Shown: piece by piece, positions 6,480 to 14,057 of the stretch
Layout of the letters: the number at the start of each line of letters is the position of its first letter
Position numbering within the stretch: position 1 is the first letter of the stretch
Source: JAIVGV01 sp035295985
GTDB taxonomy: Bacteria; Acidobacteriota; Blastocatellia; Pyrinomonadales; Pyrinomonadaceae
Direction of reading: 5' to 3'
Length of the DNA stretch: 23,915 bases
Assembly (NCBI GenBank): GCA_035295985.1
Contig: DATHBT010000007.1
Span: forward strand, 1 to 23,915
Notes under the pieces: generated by a model
Seen by the model: the letters and a program-made list of their open reading frames with translations, nothing else
What the model was told of the DNA's origin: nothing
Databases searched by the model: none
Translations under genes and position numbers: made by a program

Positions 6480-7376
6480 ATGGCGAACAAAGAGGTCGGA
6501 GAGAGCGTCCGCGTCGGACTCGTACAGATGACGTGCGAGCCGGAGCCGGAGCAGAACATGGAGAAGGCCGTCGCGCGCGTGCGCGAGGCGGCCGAGCGCG
6601 GCGCGCAGGTCGTCTGCCTGCAGGAGCTTTTCCGTTCGCAGTATTTCTGCCAGACCGAAGACATAAAGCTCTTCGATCTGGCCGAACCCGTCCCCGGCCC
6701 CTCGACCGAGCGGCTGGGCGCGCTGGCCCGCGAGCTGGGCGTCGTCGTCGTCGCTTCGCTGTTCGAGAAGCGCACCGCGGGCCTCTATCACAACACGGCC
6801 GTCCTGCTCGACGCGGACGGCTCGGTCGCGGGCAAGTACCGCAAGATGCACATCCCCGACGACCCGCTCTACTACGAAAAATTCTACTTCACGCCCGGCG
6901 ACCTCGGCTTCGCCTCGCACGACACCGCCGTCGGCAAGCTCGGCACGCTCGTCTGCTGGGATCAGTGGTTCCCCGAGGCGGCCCGCCTGACCGCGCTCTC
7001 CGGCGCGCAGTTCCTCTTCTACCCGACGGCCATCGGCTGGCTGCCCGACGAAGAGCAGGAGATGAACAACGCGCAGCACCAGGCTTGGGAGACCATCCAG
7101 CGCGCGCACGCTATCGCGAACGGCGTCTATGTGGTCGTCGTCAACCGCGTCGGCCGCGAGGGCGCGCTGACCTTCTGGGGCCAGTCGTTCGTCGCCGACC
7201 CGTTCGGCCGCATCATCGCGAAGGCTTCGCACGACAAGGAGGAGATTCTCGTCGTCGATTGCCCGCTCGACGTGATCGAGCGCACGCGGCGCAACTGGCC
7301 CTTCCTGCGCGACCGCCGGATCGAGTCGTACGCGGGCCTCTCCTACCGCTTCCTCGAATCGCCCGCGACGAAATGA
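6480..7376 (+). CDS. aguB: N-carbamoylputrescine amidohydrolase (carbon-nitrogen hydrolase family)
   Basis: The 298-residue nitrilase-fold protein has the full Glu-Lys-Cys triad: Glu49 in CLQELF, Lys122 in YRKMHIP and Cys159 in VCWDQWFPE. The long family-specific stretches YYEKFYFTPGD and WLPDEEQEMN are typical of N-carbamoylputrescine amidase. It hydrolyses N-carbamoylputrescine to putrescine, CO2 and ammonia in the cytoplasm. The ATG at 6480 was preferred over in-frame codons upstream (from 6381), because those translate the inverted repeat and because the family begins near the VRVGLVQMTC strand. The stop overlaps the aguA start as ATGA, so the two are translationally coupled and form a complete agmatine-to-putrescine route. 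No arginine decarboxylase is in the window to supply agmatine. Confidence 0.96.
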   Translation: MANKEVGESVRVGLVQMTCEPEPEQNMEKAVARVREAAERGAQVVCLQELFRSQYFCQTEDIKLFDLAEPVPGPSTERLGALARELGVVVVASLFEKRTAGLYHNTAVLLDADGSVAGKYRKMHIPDDPLYYEKFYFTPGDLGFASHDTAVGKLGTLVCWDQWFPEAARLTALSGAQFLFYPTAIGWLPDEEQEMNNAQHQAWETIQRAHAIANGVYVVVVNRVGREGALTFWGQSFVADPFGRIIAKASHDKEEILVVDCPLDVIERTRRNWPFLRDRRIESYAGLSYRFLESPATK

Positions 7377-8431
7377 CGACTCGACGAACGGACGTTCGCG
7401 GACGAAAAACGCCGCGCGAGATGGGCTTCCACATGCCCGCCGAGTGGCACCCGCACGAGGCCACCTGGCTCGCGTGGCCGAAAGACCCGGAGACGTGGCC
7501 CGGCCGCGTCGAGCGGGCGGAAGAAGCCTTCCTCGAAATCATCATGGCGCTCGCGCCGCACGAGACCGTTTACCTGCTCGTGGACGACGAGACGGCCGAA
7601 CAGTCCGTGCGCGCGCGCTGCTGCTTCCCAGGCTCCGACAACGTCCGCACGATCCGGCTCGAAACCGTCGATTCGTGGATACGCGACTACGGCCCGAACT
7701 TCCTCATCGACGGGCGGGGGCGGCTCGCCTACAACGACTGGGTCTTCAACGCCTGGGGCGACAAGTACGAAGAACTCAAGCGCGACGACGCCATCCCCAA
7801 ACAGCTCGAAAGCATCCTGAACGTCCCGCGCTTCGAGCCGGGCATCGTGATGGAGGGCGGGGCGATTGACGTGAACGGCGCGGGAACAGTGCTCACCACC
7901 GAGCAGTGCCTGCTCAACCCGAACCGCAACCCACACCTTTCGCGCGAAGAGATCGAGACCTACCTCGGCGACTACCTCGGCGTCTCGAAAGTCGTCTGGC
8001 TCGGCGAAGGCATCGTCGGCGACGACACGGACGGCCACGTTGACGACATCGCCCGCTTCGTCAACGAGAGGACGGTCGTCTGCGCCGTCGAAGAAGACGC
8101 GGCCGATCCGAACCACGAACTCCTGGGCGACAACCTCCGCCGCCTCGAACTGGCGACAGACGCGCAAGGGCGCAACTTCGAGGTCGTCACGCTCCCGATG
8201 CCCGGCGAAGTTTCAGGCCGCGACGGAAGGTTGCCCGCTTCTTACGCCAACTTCCTCATCGCCAACGGTGTCGTCCTCCTCCCCGTCTTCGACCACCCGA
8301 ACGACGCGCGCGCGCTTGAAATTCTCCAACGGCTCTTCCCCGCCCGCCGCGTCACGCCCGTCCGCGCCGACGACCTCGTCTGGGGCATGGGCACGATCCA
8401 CTGTCTCTCGCAGCAGCAGCCCGCCGCCTGA
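7373..8431 (+). CDS. aguA: Agmatine deiminase
   Basis: The 352-residue protein of the peptidylarginine-deiminase-like fold has FHMPAEWHPHEATWLAWP (19-36), SWIRDYGP (101-108), MEGGAID (160-166), the GDDTDGHVDD motif (217-226, with Asp220 and His222) and the nucleophile Cys344 in GTIHCLSQQQP near the C-terminus. This is the complete catalytic set for agmatine deiminase, which converts agmatine to N-carbamoylputrescine and ammonia. The start overlaps the aguB stop by 4 nt. The gene order (amidase first, then deiminase) allows balanced output of the two steps. Its 3' end is followed 56 bp later by the toxin-antitoxin locus, which has its own promoter candidate. Confidence 0.97.
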   Translation: MTTRRTDVRGRKTPREMGFHMPAEWHPHEATWLAWPKDPETWPGRVERAEEAFLEIIMALAPHETVYLLVDDETAEQSVRARCCFPGSDNVRTIRLETVDSWIRDYGPNFLIDGRGRLAYNDWVFNAWGDKYEELKRDDAIPKQLESILNVPRFEPGIVMEGGAIDVNGAGTVLTTEQCLLNPNRNPHLSREEIETYLGDYLGVSKVVWLGEGIVGDDTDGHVDDIARFVNERTVVCAVEEDAADPNHELLGDNLRRLELATDAQGRNFEVVTLPMPGEVSGRDGRLPASYANFLIANGVVLLPVFDHPNDARALEILQRLFPARRVTPVRADDLVWGMGTIHCLSQQQPAA

Positions 8432-8437
8432 GTCCCT

Positions 8438-8478
8438 TTGCTGCGGCCCGCGCGTGAGGATAAACTCACCGCCGAGGG
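8438..8478 (+). promoter_or_regulatory. Candidate promoter and ribosome binding site of the toxin-antitoxin operon
   Basis: TTGCTG (8438-8443), a 17-nt spacer and TAAACT (8461-8466) form a plausible sigma-70 promoter just after the aguA stop. GAGGG (8474-8478) lies 9 nt before the antitoxin ATG and supports that start. No clear operator palindrome is seen over the promoter. Confidence 0.42.
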
Positions 8479-8487
8479 CTTAACCGC

Positions 8488-8691
8488 ATGGCGACTAGCA
8501 AAGAACAGTTCGTGGTGGACGAGCGCGGCAACCGTACCGGCGTGCTGCTTGACATCGAGCGCTATTCCGAGTTGCTTGAGGCGCAGGAAGAACTCGAAAC
8601 CATCCGCGCCTACGACGTAGCCAAAGCTTCCGGCGGCGAGGTCGTGCCTCTCGCCCAGGCACTACGGGAGATCGAAAGCAGCCGCGAATGA
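8488..8691 (+). CDS. RelB/Phd-type antitoxin of a type II toxin-antitoxin system
   Basis: A 67-residue acidic protein. Its N-terminal part (FVVDERGNRTGVLLDIERY) follows the strand-turn-strand pattern of Phd/YefM/RelB-type antitoxins, then an acidic helix (SELLEAQEELETIRAYD) and a C-terminal tail (VPLAQALREIE) of the kind that wraps around and blocks a RelE-fold toxin. It is first in the operon, as is usual for antitoxins, and the toxin start overlaps its stop (ATGA). GAGGG 9 nt upstream supports the ATG. Autoregulation of the operon is expected for the family but not demonstrated. The subfamily name is uncertain. Confidence 0.82.
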   Translation: MATSKEQFVVDERGNRTGVLLDIERYSELLEAQEELETIRAYDVAKASGGEVVPLAQALREIESSRE

Positions 8692-8942
8692 GTTATAAAG
8701 TTTTGCTTCTGCGCCGGGCGCAGAAGGAGTTGGCAGGGCTGCCCAAAACTGACTATGAGCGAGTGCGGGACGAGATCGTGTCGCTCACTGACGACCCGCG
8801 CCCGAGCGGATGCAAGAAGTTAGTCGGGCGTGAGGGCTGGCGCATCAGGGTTGGAAATTATCGGGTCATTTACGAAATCGAGGATGCGAAACAAGAGGTC
8901 ACAGTCCTGCACGTAGGACACAGGCGCGATGTTTATTCCTGA
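8688..8942 (+). CDS. RelE/ParE-superfamily toxin
   Basis: The 84-residue basic protein has the compact RelE fold pattern: a first strand (YKVLLLRRAQKELAGLP), a helix (YERVRDEIVSL), the DDPRPSGCKKLVGREGWRIR loop-strand, RVGNYRVIYEIED, and a C-terminal strand VTVLHVGHRRDVY. This is typical of RelE-family ribosome-dependent mRNA interferases; ParE-like gyrase poisons share the fold, so the target is not certain. His77 and Arg78/79 in the last strand are where RelE-type enzymes often carry functional residues. The start overlaps the antitoxin stop by 4 nt. A third small reading frame begins inside the last 14 nt of this gene. Confidence 0.88.
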   Translation: MSYKVLLLRRAQKELAGLPKTDYERVRDEIVSLTDDPRPSGCKKLVGREGWRIRVGNYRVIYEIEDAKQEVTVLHVGHRRDVYS

Positions 8943-9093
8943 TGAGTATGATCAGATCATAGCCCTGCTCGACAGCCTGATAGACGAGGCGGGTGAGGAT
9001 GAGTCGCACCCGCTCGCGTCGCTGATGGAAGTCCTCGGCGTGCTGGTCGAGAAGTATGAAGACGAGCACGTCCCCGAGTTAACCGCCGACTGA
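8929..9093 (+). CDS. Small acidic protein resembling the N-terminal segment of HigA-type antitoxins, no HTH
   Basis: A 54-residue frame from ATG at 8929 to TGA at 9091-9093, overlapping the toxin gene by 14 nt. It starts MFIPDEYDQIIALLDSLI and contains HPLASLMEVLGVLVEKYE followed by DEHVP. The pattern of a helix, an acidic turn, then an L..LG.LVE.YED.H.P helix resembles the start of HigA/HTH antitoxins, but the protein stops before any DNA-binding helix-turn-helix. It is strongly acidic, unlike the toxin. Its codon use matches its neighbours and the overlap suggests translational coupling to the toxin. The role is unknown: an accessory neutraliser or a remnant of a second antitoxin are both possible. 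Confidence 0.62.
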   Translation: MFIPDEYDQIIALLDSLIDEAGEDESHPLASLMEVLGVLVEKYEDEHVPELTAD

Positions 9094-9186
9094 TCAACTC
9101 CGCCGCGCCCGCGGCGTAAAAATTTTCCAGTCTGAAATTATTGAGAGTGGATCGCGGCTGACGATAGCGTCCGGGGCGGCTGTCGT

Positions 9187-10662
9187 CTATGCGACGCGGA
9201 GGTGTGCGACGAGTTTTTCCGGGGAGGCGTGCCAGCGGCCGTGCCAGTTGCGCAGCAGGATGTCGGCGGGGCTGAGTTCGTCGTTGCAGACGCGAGCGCG
9301 GAGAATATCGAGGCACGGGACTTCTTCGGGGGCGACCGCGCGCAGACCTTCGGCAGCGAGCGCGACGATCTCTTTGGCAAGCGGCAGGACGTGAATTTTG
9401 TCGTGGCGCGCGGTGAGTGCGTCGCGGGCGACCGCCGCGCGCAGCTCGTGCGCGCCGTGCGCGTCGAGGCGGGGCGCGAGGCGGAGGGCTTCGTCGAGCG
9501 AGTGTGCGTGGTAGAGCAATCCCTTCCAGAGGGCTTGGAAGGCAAGGGCCATTTCGGTGCTGCCGGCGTCGGCGCTGCGCAGCTCTATGTGCTGCTTGAG
9601 GCGCGCGTCGGTGAAGAGCGTCGTGAGGTGTTCCGTCCAGTCGCGGAAGGCGGGGCGCAAGTCGCCCGTGGCGCGCGCGGCGAAGTCGCGGAAGGCGACG
9701 CCGGACACGTCGCCGAAATAGAGGTCTTCGCGGCGGGCGAAGAGCATCGGCGCGTCGAGCGCGTAGGCGACGAAGGTTTCCGGCGAGAAGTCGTCCGTGA
9801 GCGCGGGCGGCGCGAGGCCCGCGCGATCCGGGTCGGTGTCGAGCCACGCGGCCAGGCGCGTTGACTTGTAGCCGGTGGGGCGGCCCTCGGCGAAGGGCGA
9901 GTTGGCGAACATCGCCGCGACGACGGGCGCGAGGCGGTTGCCGACCGTGAATTTTTTGGCGAGGTCTTCGCCCGCGCCGTAGTCGAGGTTGACCTGCACG
10001 GCGCAGGTGCGCGTCATCATGTCCCACGCGCGCGAGCCGCGCCGCGCCAGGTACGGCCGCATCACGTCGTAGCGGCGTTTGGGGAACCACTGCTGCTCGG
10101 CGAGCGTCCGCAGAGGGTCGAAGCCGCACGCGAGGAAGAGCCAGCCTTCCCCCTCCGCCAGCCCGCGCAGGCGCGCGAGCCAGCGCCGCAGGCCCAGCGC
10201 GTTCTCCTCGATTGAGCGCCGCGGCGCGCCGGAGAACTCTATCTGCCCGCCCGGCTCGACCGTCAGGCGGTCGCCGCCTTCGCAGCGCGACTCGACGCAC
10301 GCCCCGCCCTCGCGGATCAGCTCGGACGGGCAGGCGGCGAACTCCGCGAGCACGCGCTGGACTTGCGCCGGGGTGAGACGCGCGTAGTCCCGGCGCGCGT
10401 CGTAACCGAACAGCTCGAACTCGACGCCGCAGCGCCACTCTTCCGCGGGCTTCGCGCCGCGCCGCAGGTGCGCGGCGAACAGAGCCGCACAGTCGCCTTC
10501 AAGCAGGTCGTCGGGCAGCGGCGCGCGGTCGCGCGACTCTACGCCGGATTGCTCGTCGGGCGTCGCGATCAGGCCGGGCCGCGACGACGCGGCTGCGCCG
10601 GCAGCCAGCGAAGACGCGCTCGTCGTCGCGGTCGCTGCCGTGGCTGCTTCGTCGGGGTTCAT
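9187..10662 (-). CDS. egtA: Glutamate-cysteine ligase, plant-type family (EgtA role inferred)
   Basis: The 491-residue protein has the hallmarks of the GCS2/plant-type gamma-glutamylcysteine synthetase fold: GVEFELF (79-85), VEPGGQIEFSG (135-145), MMTRTCAVQVNLDY (215-228), and a PTGYKS...WLDTDPDR region (about 262-280). It joins glutamate and cysteine with ATP to make gamma-glutamylcysteine. It lies 112 bp downstream of egtD on the same strand and back to back with egtB, so the product is probably the sulfur donor for EgtB; a general glutathione-type role is the alternative. The first 55 residues are Ala/Thr-rich and low in complexity. The ATG at 10662 was chosen; the frame runs further upstream into egtD, but no ribosome binding site decides between starts. 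Confidence 0.88.
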   Translation of the reverse strand: MNPDEAATAATATTSASSLAAGAAASSRPGLIATPDEQSGVESRDRAPLPDDLLEGDCAALFAAHLRRGAKPAEEWRCGVEFELFGYDARRDYARLTPAQVQRVLAEFAACPSELIREGGACVESRCEGGDRLTVEPGGQIEFSGAPRRSIEENALGLRRWLARLRGLAEGEGWLFLACGFDPLRTLAEQQWFPKRRYDVMRPYLARRGSRAWDMMTRTCAVQVNLDYGAGEDLAKKFTVGNRLAPVVAAMFANSPFAEGRPTGYKSTRLAAWLDTDPDRAGLAPPALTDDFSPETFVAYALDAPMLFARREDLYFGDVSGVAFRDFAARATGDLRPAFRDWTEHLTTLFTDARLKQHIELRSADAGSTEMALAFQALWKGLLYHAHSLDEALRLAPRLDAHGAHELRAAVARDALTARHDKIHVLPLAKEIVALAAEGLRAVAPEEVPCLDILRARVCNDELSPADILLRNWHGRWHASPEKLVAHLRVA

Positions 10663-10774
10663 GCGTCGAAAGTTTCGGCTAGAGTCTGCGAAAAAGCGGC
10701 AGAGTGAATTTGCGAAGGGCCTCGCGACAGAGTGTGCGGCGACGCCGGCCGGCGGCCCGTGCGTGCCGCGTTCG

Positions 10775-11821
10775 TCAGACCGCGACGAACAGGTTGCTGC
10801 TGAACCGCCCGGCCGCATCTGTCCACGCGCGCGACAAACGGAAGCCGGTGCGCGCAGCGAGCGCGTCCAACTGCGGCGGATCGTACTTGTGCGAATTCTC
10901 CATGTGCGTCAACTCGCCCGCGGCGAACTCGACCGTGAGATCGAGCTCCCGCACGCGGACGGCCTGCGCGCGCAGGCTCTCGACGTACAGCTCGACTCGG
11001 CCCGCCGCGGCGTCGTAGCGCGCGACGTGGCGGAAGGCGCGCAGGTCGAAGTCGGCGTCGAACTCGCGGTTGATGCGCGCGAGCAGGTTGAGGTTGAAGG
11101 CGGCGGTCAGCCCAAGCGGATCGTCGTAGGCCGCGAGTAGTGTTCCGGGGTCTTTCTTCAAGTCCGCGCCGAGCAGCAGCGCGTCGCCCGCGCGCAGGCA
11201 GCCGCGCACCGCCGTCAGAAACGCCTCCGCCTCCGCCGGGTCGAAGTTACCCACGTTCGAGCCGAGGAAGAGCGCGAGCGTGCGTTCGTCTTCGCTCGCG
11301 CCGCGTCCTTCGCGCGCCTGATTACTCAAGAGCGAGAGCGCCGCGTCGTAGTCGCCCGCGAAGGCTTCGACTGCGAGCCGCGGGTACGACTGCAACAGCG
11401 AGCGGGCGCTCGACTCAACGGTTTTTGGGGAGATGTCAACGGGCCTGTAGGTCAGACTCGGCTGCCGGCGCAGGATCGCTTCGATGAGCAGGCGCGTCTT
11501 GACGGCGCTGCCGCTGCCGAATTCGAGGAGCGACAGCGCGGGCGGGCGGGCGGGGCCGGCGACGGCCGCGACGATCTCGTCGGCGCGCGCGCGTAGGATT
11601 TCGTCCTCGGCGCGCGTCAGGTAGTACTCGGGGAGGAGGCAGATGGCGTCGAAGAGGAGCGAGCCGAGTTCGTCGTAAAAATATTTCGGCTGGAGTCGCT
11701 TCGGCCGCGCGGTCAGGCCGCGCCTGACGTCGTCGGCGAACTGCGCGCGCGCGTCCCTTTGCGCGAGCGCGTGAACCGACAGCCGCGCGTCGGCGGACTC
11801 CTTCCGGGCAGTCTGCGACAT
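10775..11821 (-). CDS. egtD: EgtD, L-histidine N-alpha-methyltransferase
   Basis: The 348-residue SAM-dependent methyltransferase carries PKYFYDELGSLLFDAI (45-60) and LPEYYLTRAEDEIL (63-76), both diagnostic of the EgtD/DUF2260 family, the SAM loop LEFGSGSAVKT (99-109), GSNVGNFDP (187-195) and THMENSHKYD (305-314). Glu308 and Ser310 correspond to the histidine-binding Glu and Ser known in mycobacterial EgtD. It trimethylates histidine to hercynine, the first step of ergothioneine synthesis. An ATG at 11821 follows a TTG one codon upstream; the ATG is preferred, with GAGG 13 nt ahead. It is transcribed divergently from egtB across about 200 bp, which probably holds promoters for both. Confidence 0.96.
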   Translation of the reverse strand: MSQTARKESADARLSVHALAQRDARAQFADDVRRGLTARPKRLQPKYFYDELGSLLFDAICLLPEYYLTRAEDEILRARADEIVAAVAGPARPPALSLLEFGSGSAVKTRLLIEAILRRQPSLTYRPVDISPKTVESSARSLLQSYPRLAVEAFAGDYDAALSLLSNQAREGRGASEDERTLALFLGSNVGNFDPAEAEAFLTAVRGCLRAGDALLLGADLKKDPGTLLAAYDDPLGLTAAFNLNLLARINREFDADFDLRAFRHVARYDAAAGRVELYVESLRAQAVRVRELDLTVEFAAGELTHMENSHKYDPPQLDALAARTGFRLSRAWTDAAGRFSSNLFVAV

Positions 11822-12022
11822 CAACTCGTCTTCACCTCACTCGTTCGGGACGGGCCAAAGACGCCGCGGCTTCGGAGGAGAGCGGGCCTTCCGCGGCGTC
11901 GGCACATGCTATCATAAGCGGCCCGTTCGGCACTGATTCCGCGCGCCGCGCCGGCCCGGAAACGCCACGTTAAAAGTTTCGGACGAGCGGGCGGCTCTCC
12001 TCCCGCGGCGCGACGAAATTTG

Positions 12023-13366
12023 ATGACAAGACTGCCGGCAGAACAGATCGCGGCGCGGCTCGAAGAGGTGCGCGCTCAGACCTTGCGGCTCTTCGATCTC
12101 GTGCCGCGCGAGGCTGATCTGCACGAAAGCCCCGGCTTCGGCCTCCGCCCGGTGCTGTGGCATTTAGCGCACGTCGGCGTCTTCGAGGCCTACTGGGTCT
12201 TGCAGCGCGCGAAGGGCGACCCGTCGCCCGACGAGCGTTACGAGCGCGTCTTCGACCCCATCGCCACGCCGCGCGAGCAGTCGAAGGACTTGCCCACCCG
12301 CGTCCAGATGGAAGCGTACCTCGCGCGCGTGCGCTCCGGCGTGCTGCGCTATCTCGACAACCCGGCGACCCCCTCGAACGGCGACGGCCACCTCGCGCGC
12401 GACGGCTACGTCTTCCGCCTCGTCCTCGAACACGAGCGGCAGCATCAGGAGACTTTGACCTACCTGCTCCAACTGCTCGACCCGGCGAAGAAGGCGCGGC
12501 CGGACGGAGCGGACGGGCAGAAGGCGGCGGGCGTAGCGGAAGGGCGCGACGCTCCTGCGGCCCGCCCCGAGCAGGAGATGATCGAAGTGCCCGCCGGGAC
12601 GTTCACAGCCGGCGCGCCCGCGGAGTGGGACGCATTCGTTTACGACAACGAGCGGCCCGCGCACGGGGTCTCGCTCCCGGCTTTCCGCATTGATCGGCTG
12701 TTGACGACGAACGAGGATTTCATGCGCTTCGTCTCGGAGGGCGGCTACGAACGGCGCGAGTGGTGGGGCGCGGAGGGCTGGCAGTGGCGCTGCAAGGAGG
12801 ACTGGTCGCACCCGCTCTACTGGCGGCATGAACGCGGCGCGGGCTGGCGCGAGCGATTGATGTTCGAGGATGTCGAACTCCGCCCCGATCACCCCGTCGT
12901 CGGCGTCAGTTGGTACGAGGCCGAGGCATACGCCAACTTCATGGGCAAGCGTCTGCCTGGTGAGGCCGAGTGGGAGCGCGCCGCCGCGTGGGACTCTGAA
13001 CTGAACCGCAAGCGGCTCTTCGCCTGGGGCGACGGCGAACCTTCGGACGCGCTCTGCAACTTCGGGATGCGCCGCTGGGGCACGACACGCGCCGGCAGCT
13101 TCCCGGAAGGCGCGAGCGCGGCCGGCTTGTTAGACGCGACCGGCAACGTCTGGGAGTGGACGGCCGACCCCTTCGCCGGCTACGCGGGCTTCGAGGCTTA
13201 CCCTTACCCCGAATACTCCGAGGCGTGGTTCGACGGCGACCACCGCGTCCTCAAAGGCGGCTCGTGGGCGACGAGCGCGCCGCTGCTGCGCACCTCTTTC
13301 CGCAACTTCTTCCGCCGCCAGTTCCGCATCGCCCCGACGGGCATCCGGCTGGTTGAAACTGCCTGA
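12023..13366 (+). CDS. egtB: EgtB, ergothioneine sulfoxide synthase (iron-dependent)
   Basis: The 447-residue protein has an N-terminal DinB-like domain with LWHLAH (45-50) and the iron motif HERQHQE (137-143). His50, His137 and His141 match the three iron ligands of characterised EgtB. A linker rich in Asp/Gly/Ala (155-185) precedes a C-terminal formylglycine-generating-enzyme-like domain with VVGVSWYEAEAYANF (292-306), KRLPGEAEWERAA (309-321), TGNVWEW (373-379) and LKGGSW (410-415). It joins the hercynine imidazole ring to a thiol using oxygen. Whether the thiol is gamma-glutamylcysteine or cysteine cannot be read here; the nearby ligase gene favours the former. ATG at 12023 is preferred over TTG one codon upstream. 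No Shine-Dalgarno sequence is visible. It ends just before a 31-bp inverted repeat and is convergent with def. Confidence 0.95.
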   Translation: MTRLPAEQIAARLEEVRAQTLRLFDLVPREADLHESPGFGLRPVLWHLAHVGVFEAYWVLQRAKGDPSPDERYERVFDPIATPREQSKDLPTRVQMEAYLARVRSGVLRYLDNPATPSNGDGHLARDGYVFRLVLEHERQHQETLTYLLQLLDPAKKARPDGADGQKAAGVAEGRDAPAARPEQEMIEVPAGTFTAGAPAEWDAFVYDNERPAHGVSLPAFRIDRLLTTNEDFMRFVSEGGYERREWWGAEGWQWRCKEDWSHPLYWRHERGAGWRERLMFEDVELRPDHPVVGVSWYEAEAYANFMGKRLPGEAEWERAAAWDSELNRKRLFAWGDGEPSDALCNFGMRRWGTTRAGSFPEGASAAGLLDATGNVWEWTADPFAGYAGFEAYPYPEYSEAWFDGDHRVLKGGSWATSAPLLRTSFRNFFRRQFRIAPTGIRLVETA

Positions 13367-13368
13367 AA

Positions 13369-13492
13369 GATTGTCCGTAGTCCGTGGTCAGTTGTCAGTC
13401 GTTCTTGCTGCATAACCCTTCGCGGTACGTCGAAGGCGTTCAAGCTGACGAGGCTCAAACAACTGACAACTGACCACGGACTACGGACAATC
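13369..13492. repeat. Perfect 31-bp inverted repeat with 62-nt spacer between egtB and def
   Basis: The arms 13369-13399 and 13462-13492 are exact reverse complements. Each arm is built from related words (GTCCGTAG, TCCGTGGTCAG, TTGTCAGT), giving an internal near-tandem look. The element begins 2 bp after the egtB stop and ends 1 bp before the def stop, so it fills the whole convergent gap. It could serve as a two-way transcription stop. The arms are much longer than a terminator needs and have no T-run directly after them, so a dispersed palindromic repeat is the likelier identity. Confidence 0.88.
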
Positions 13493-13493
13493 C

Positions 13494-13985
13494 CTAAGCC
13501 CACTTCCTGATCTTCTGGAATCGCTTGACGACCATGCTGCGCTTGAGCGGCGTGAGGCGGTGGATGAAGAGCGTGCCGTCGCAGTGGTCGGTCTCGTGCA
13601 GGAAGCAGCGGGCGGCGAGTCCCTCGGCGGTGCGCTCGTACCAACCGCCGTTCACGTCCTGCGCGCGGAGCGTCACGCGCGCCGGCCGTTTGAGCGGGGC
13701 GTGAACCTTGCCGACTGACAGGCACCCCTCTTCCCCGGGCTGCTCGCCCTCCGCGCTCACGATTTCAGGGTTCGCGGCGACGAGTTTGATCCCGTCGCAG
13801 TCCATCACGAACAGCCGCAGCGACAGCCCGACCTGCGGCGCGGCCAGCCCGACGCCCTCCTCGGCGTACATCGTCTCGAACATGTCGTCGCAGAGCTTTG
13901 CTAAATCCTCGTCGAACTTCTCGACCGCGTCGCCCGTCTCGTTCAGAACCCTTTCGGGATATTCCGTAATCTTCAGTACGGCCAT
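13494..13985 (-). CDS. def: Peptide deformylase
   Basis: The 163-residue enzyme has the three deformylase motifs: GVGLAAPQ (44-51), EEGCLS (85-90) with metal ligand Cys88, and HETDH (130-134) with His130, Glu131 and His134. It removes the formyl group from the N-terminal methionine of new proteins in the cytoplasm. The third motif reads LHETDHCDG instead of the common QHEIDHLDG, an acceptable variation since the metal ligands and catalytic Glu remain. The normal start ATG at 13985 gives the standard family length. It is divergent from thyA with 72 bp between start codons and convergent with egtB. The common def-fmt pairing is not present here. Confidence 0.96.
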   Translation of the reverse strand: MAVLKITEYPERVLNETGDAVEKFDEDLAKLCDDMFETMYAEEGVGLAAPQVGLSLRLFVMDCDGIKLVAANPEIVSAEGEQPGEEGCLSVGKVHAPLKRPARVTLRAQDVNGGWYERTAEGLAARCFLHETDHCDGTLFIHRLTPLKRSMVVKRFQKIRKWA

Positions 13986-14057
13986 CTCTCGCTTCCGCCA
14001 CCGCCCGCGTTTTAAGGTATGATTCGGCGCGCGGATTCGCGCGCGCCACTGTCACGC

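Noticed and set aside
6383..7372. Long open frame upstream of and fused in frame to AguA
   Set aside because: It is Arg/Pro/Ala-rich, lies on the second codon frame of aguB and has no family features; aguA starts at the ATGA overlap.
10663..10818. Longer EgtA frame starting inside egtD
   Set aside because: The extra residues overlap the end of egtD, are low in complexity and match no ligase motif.
14019..14057. Earlier ATG for ThyA
   Set aside because: The 13 extra residues are absent from the usual ThyA start (MxQY); TATGAT here may instead be a -10 box, though no -35 is visible.
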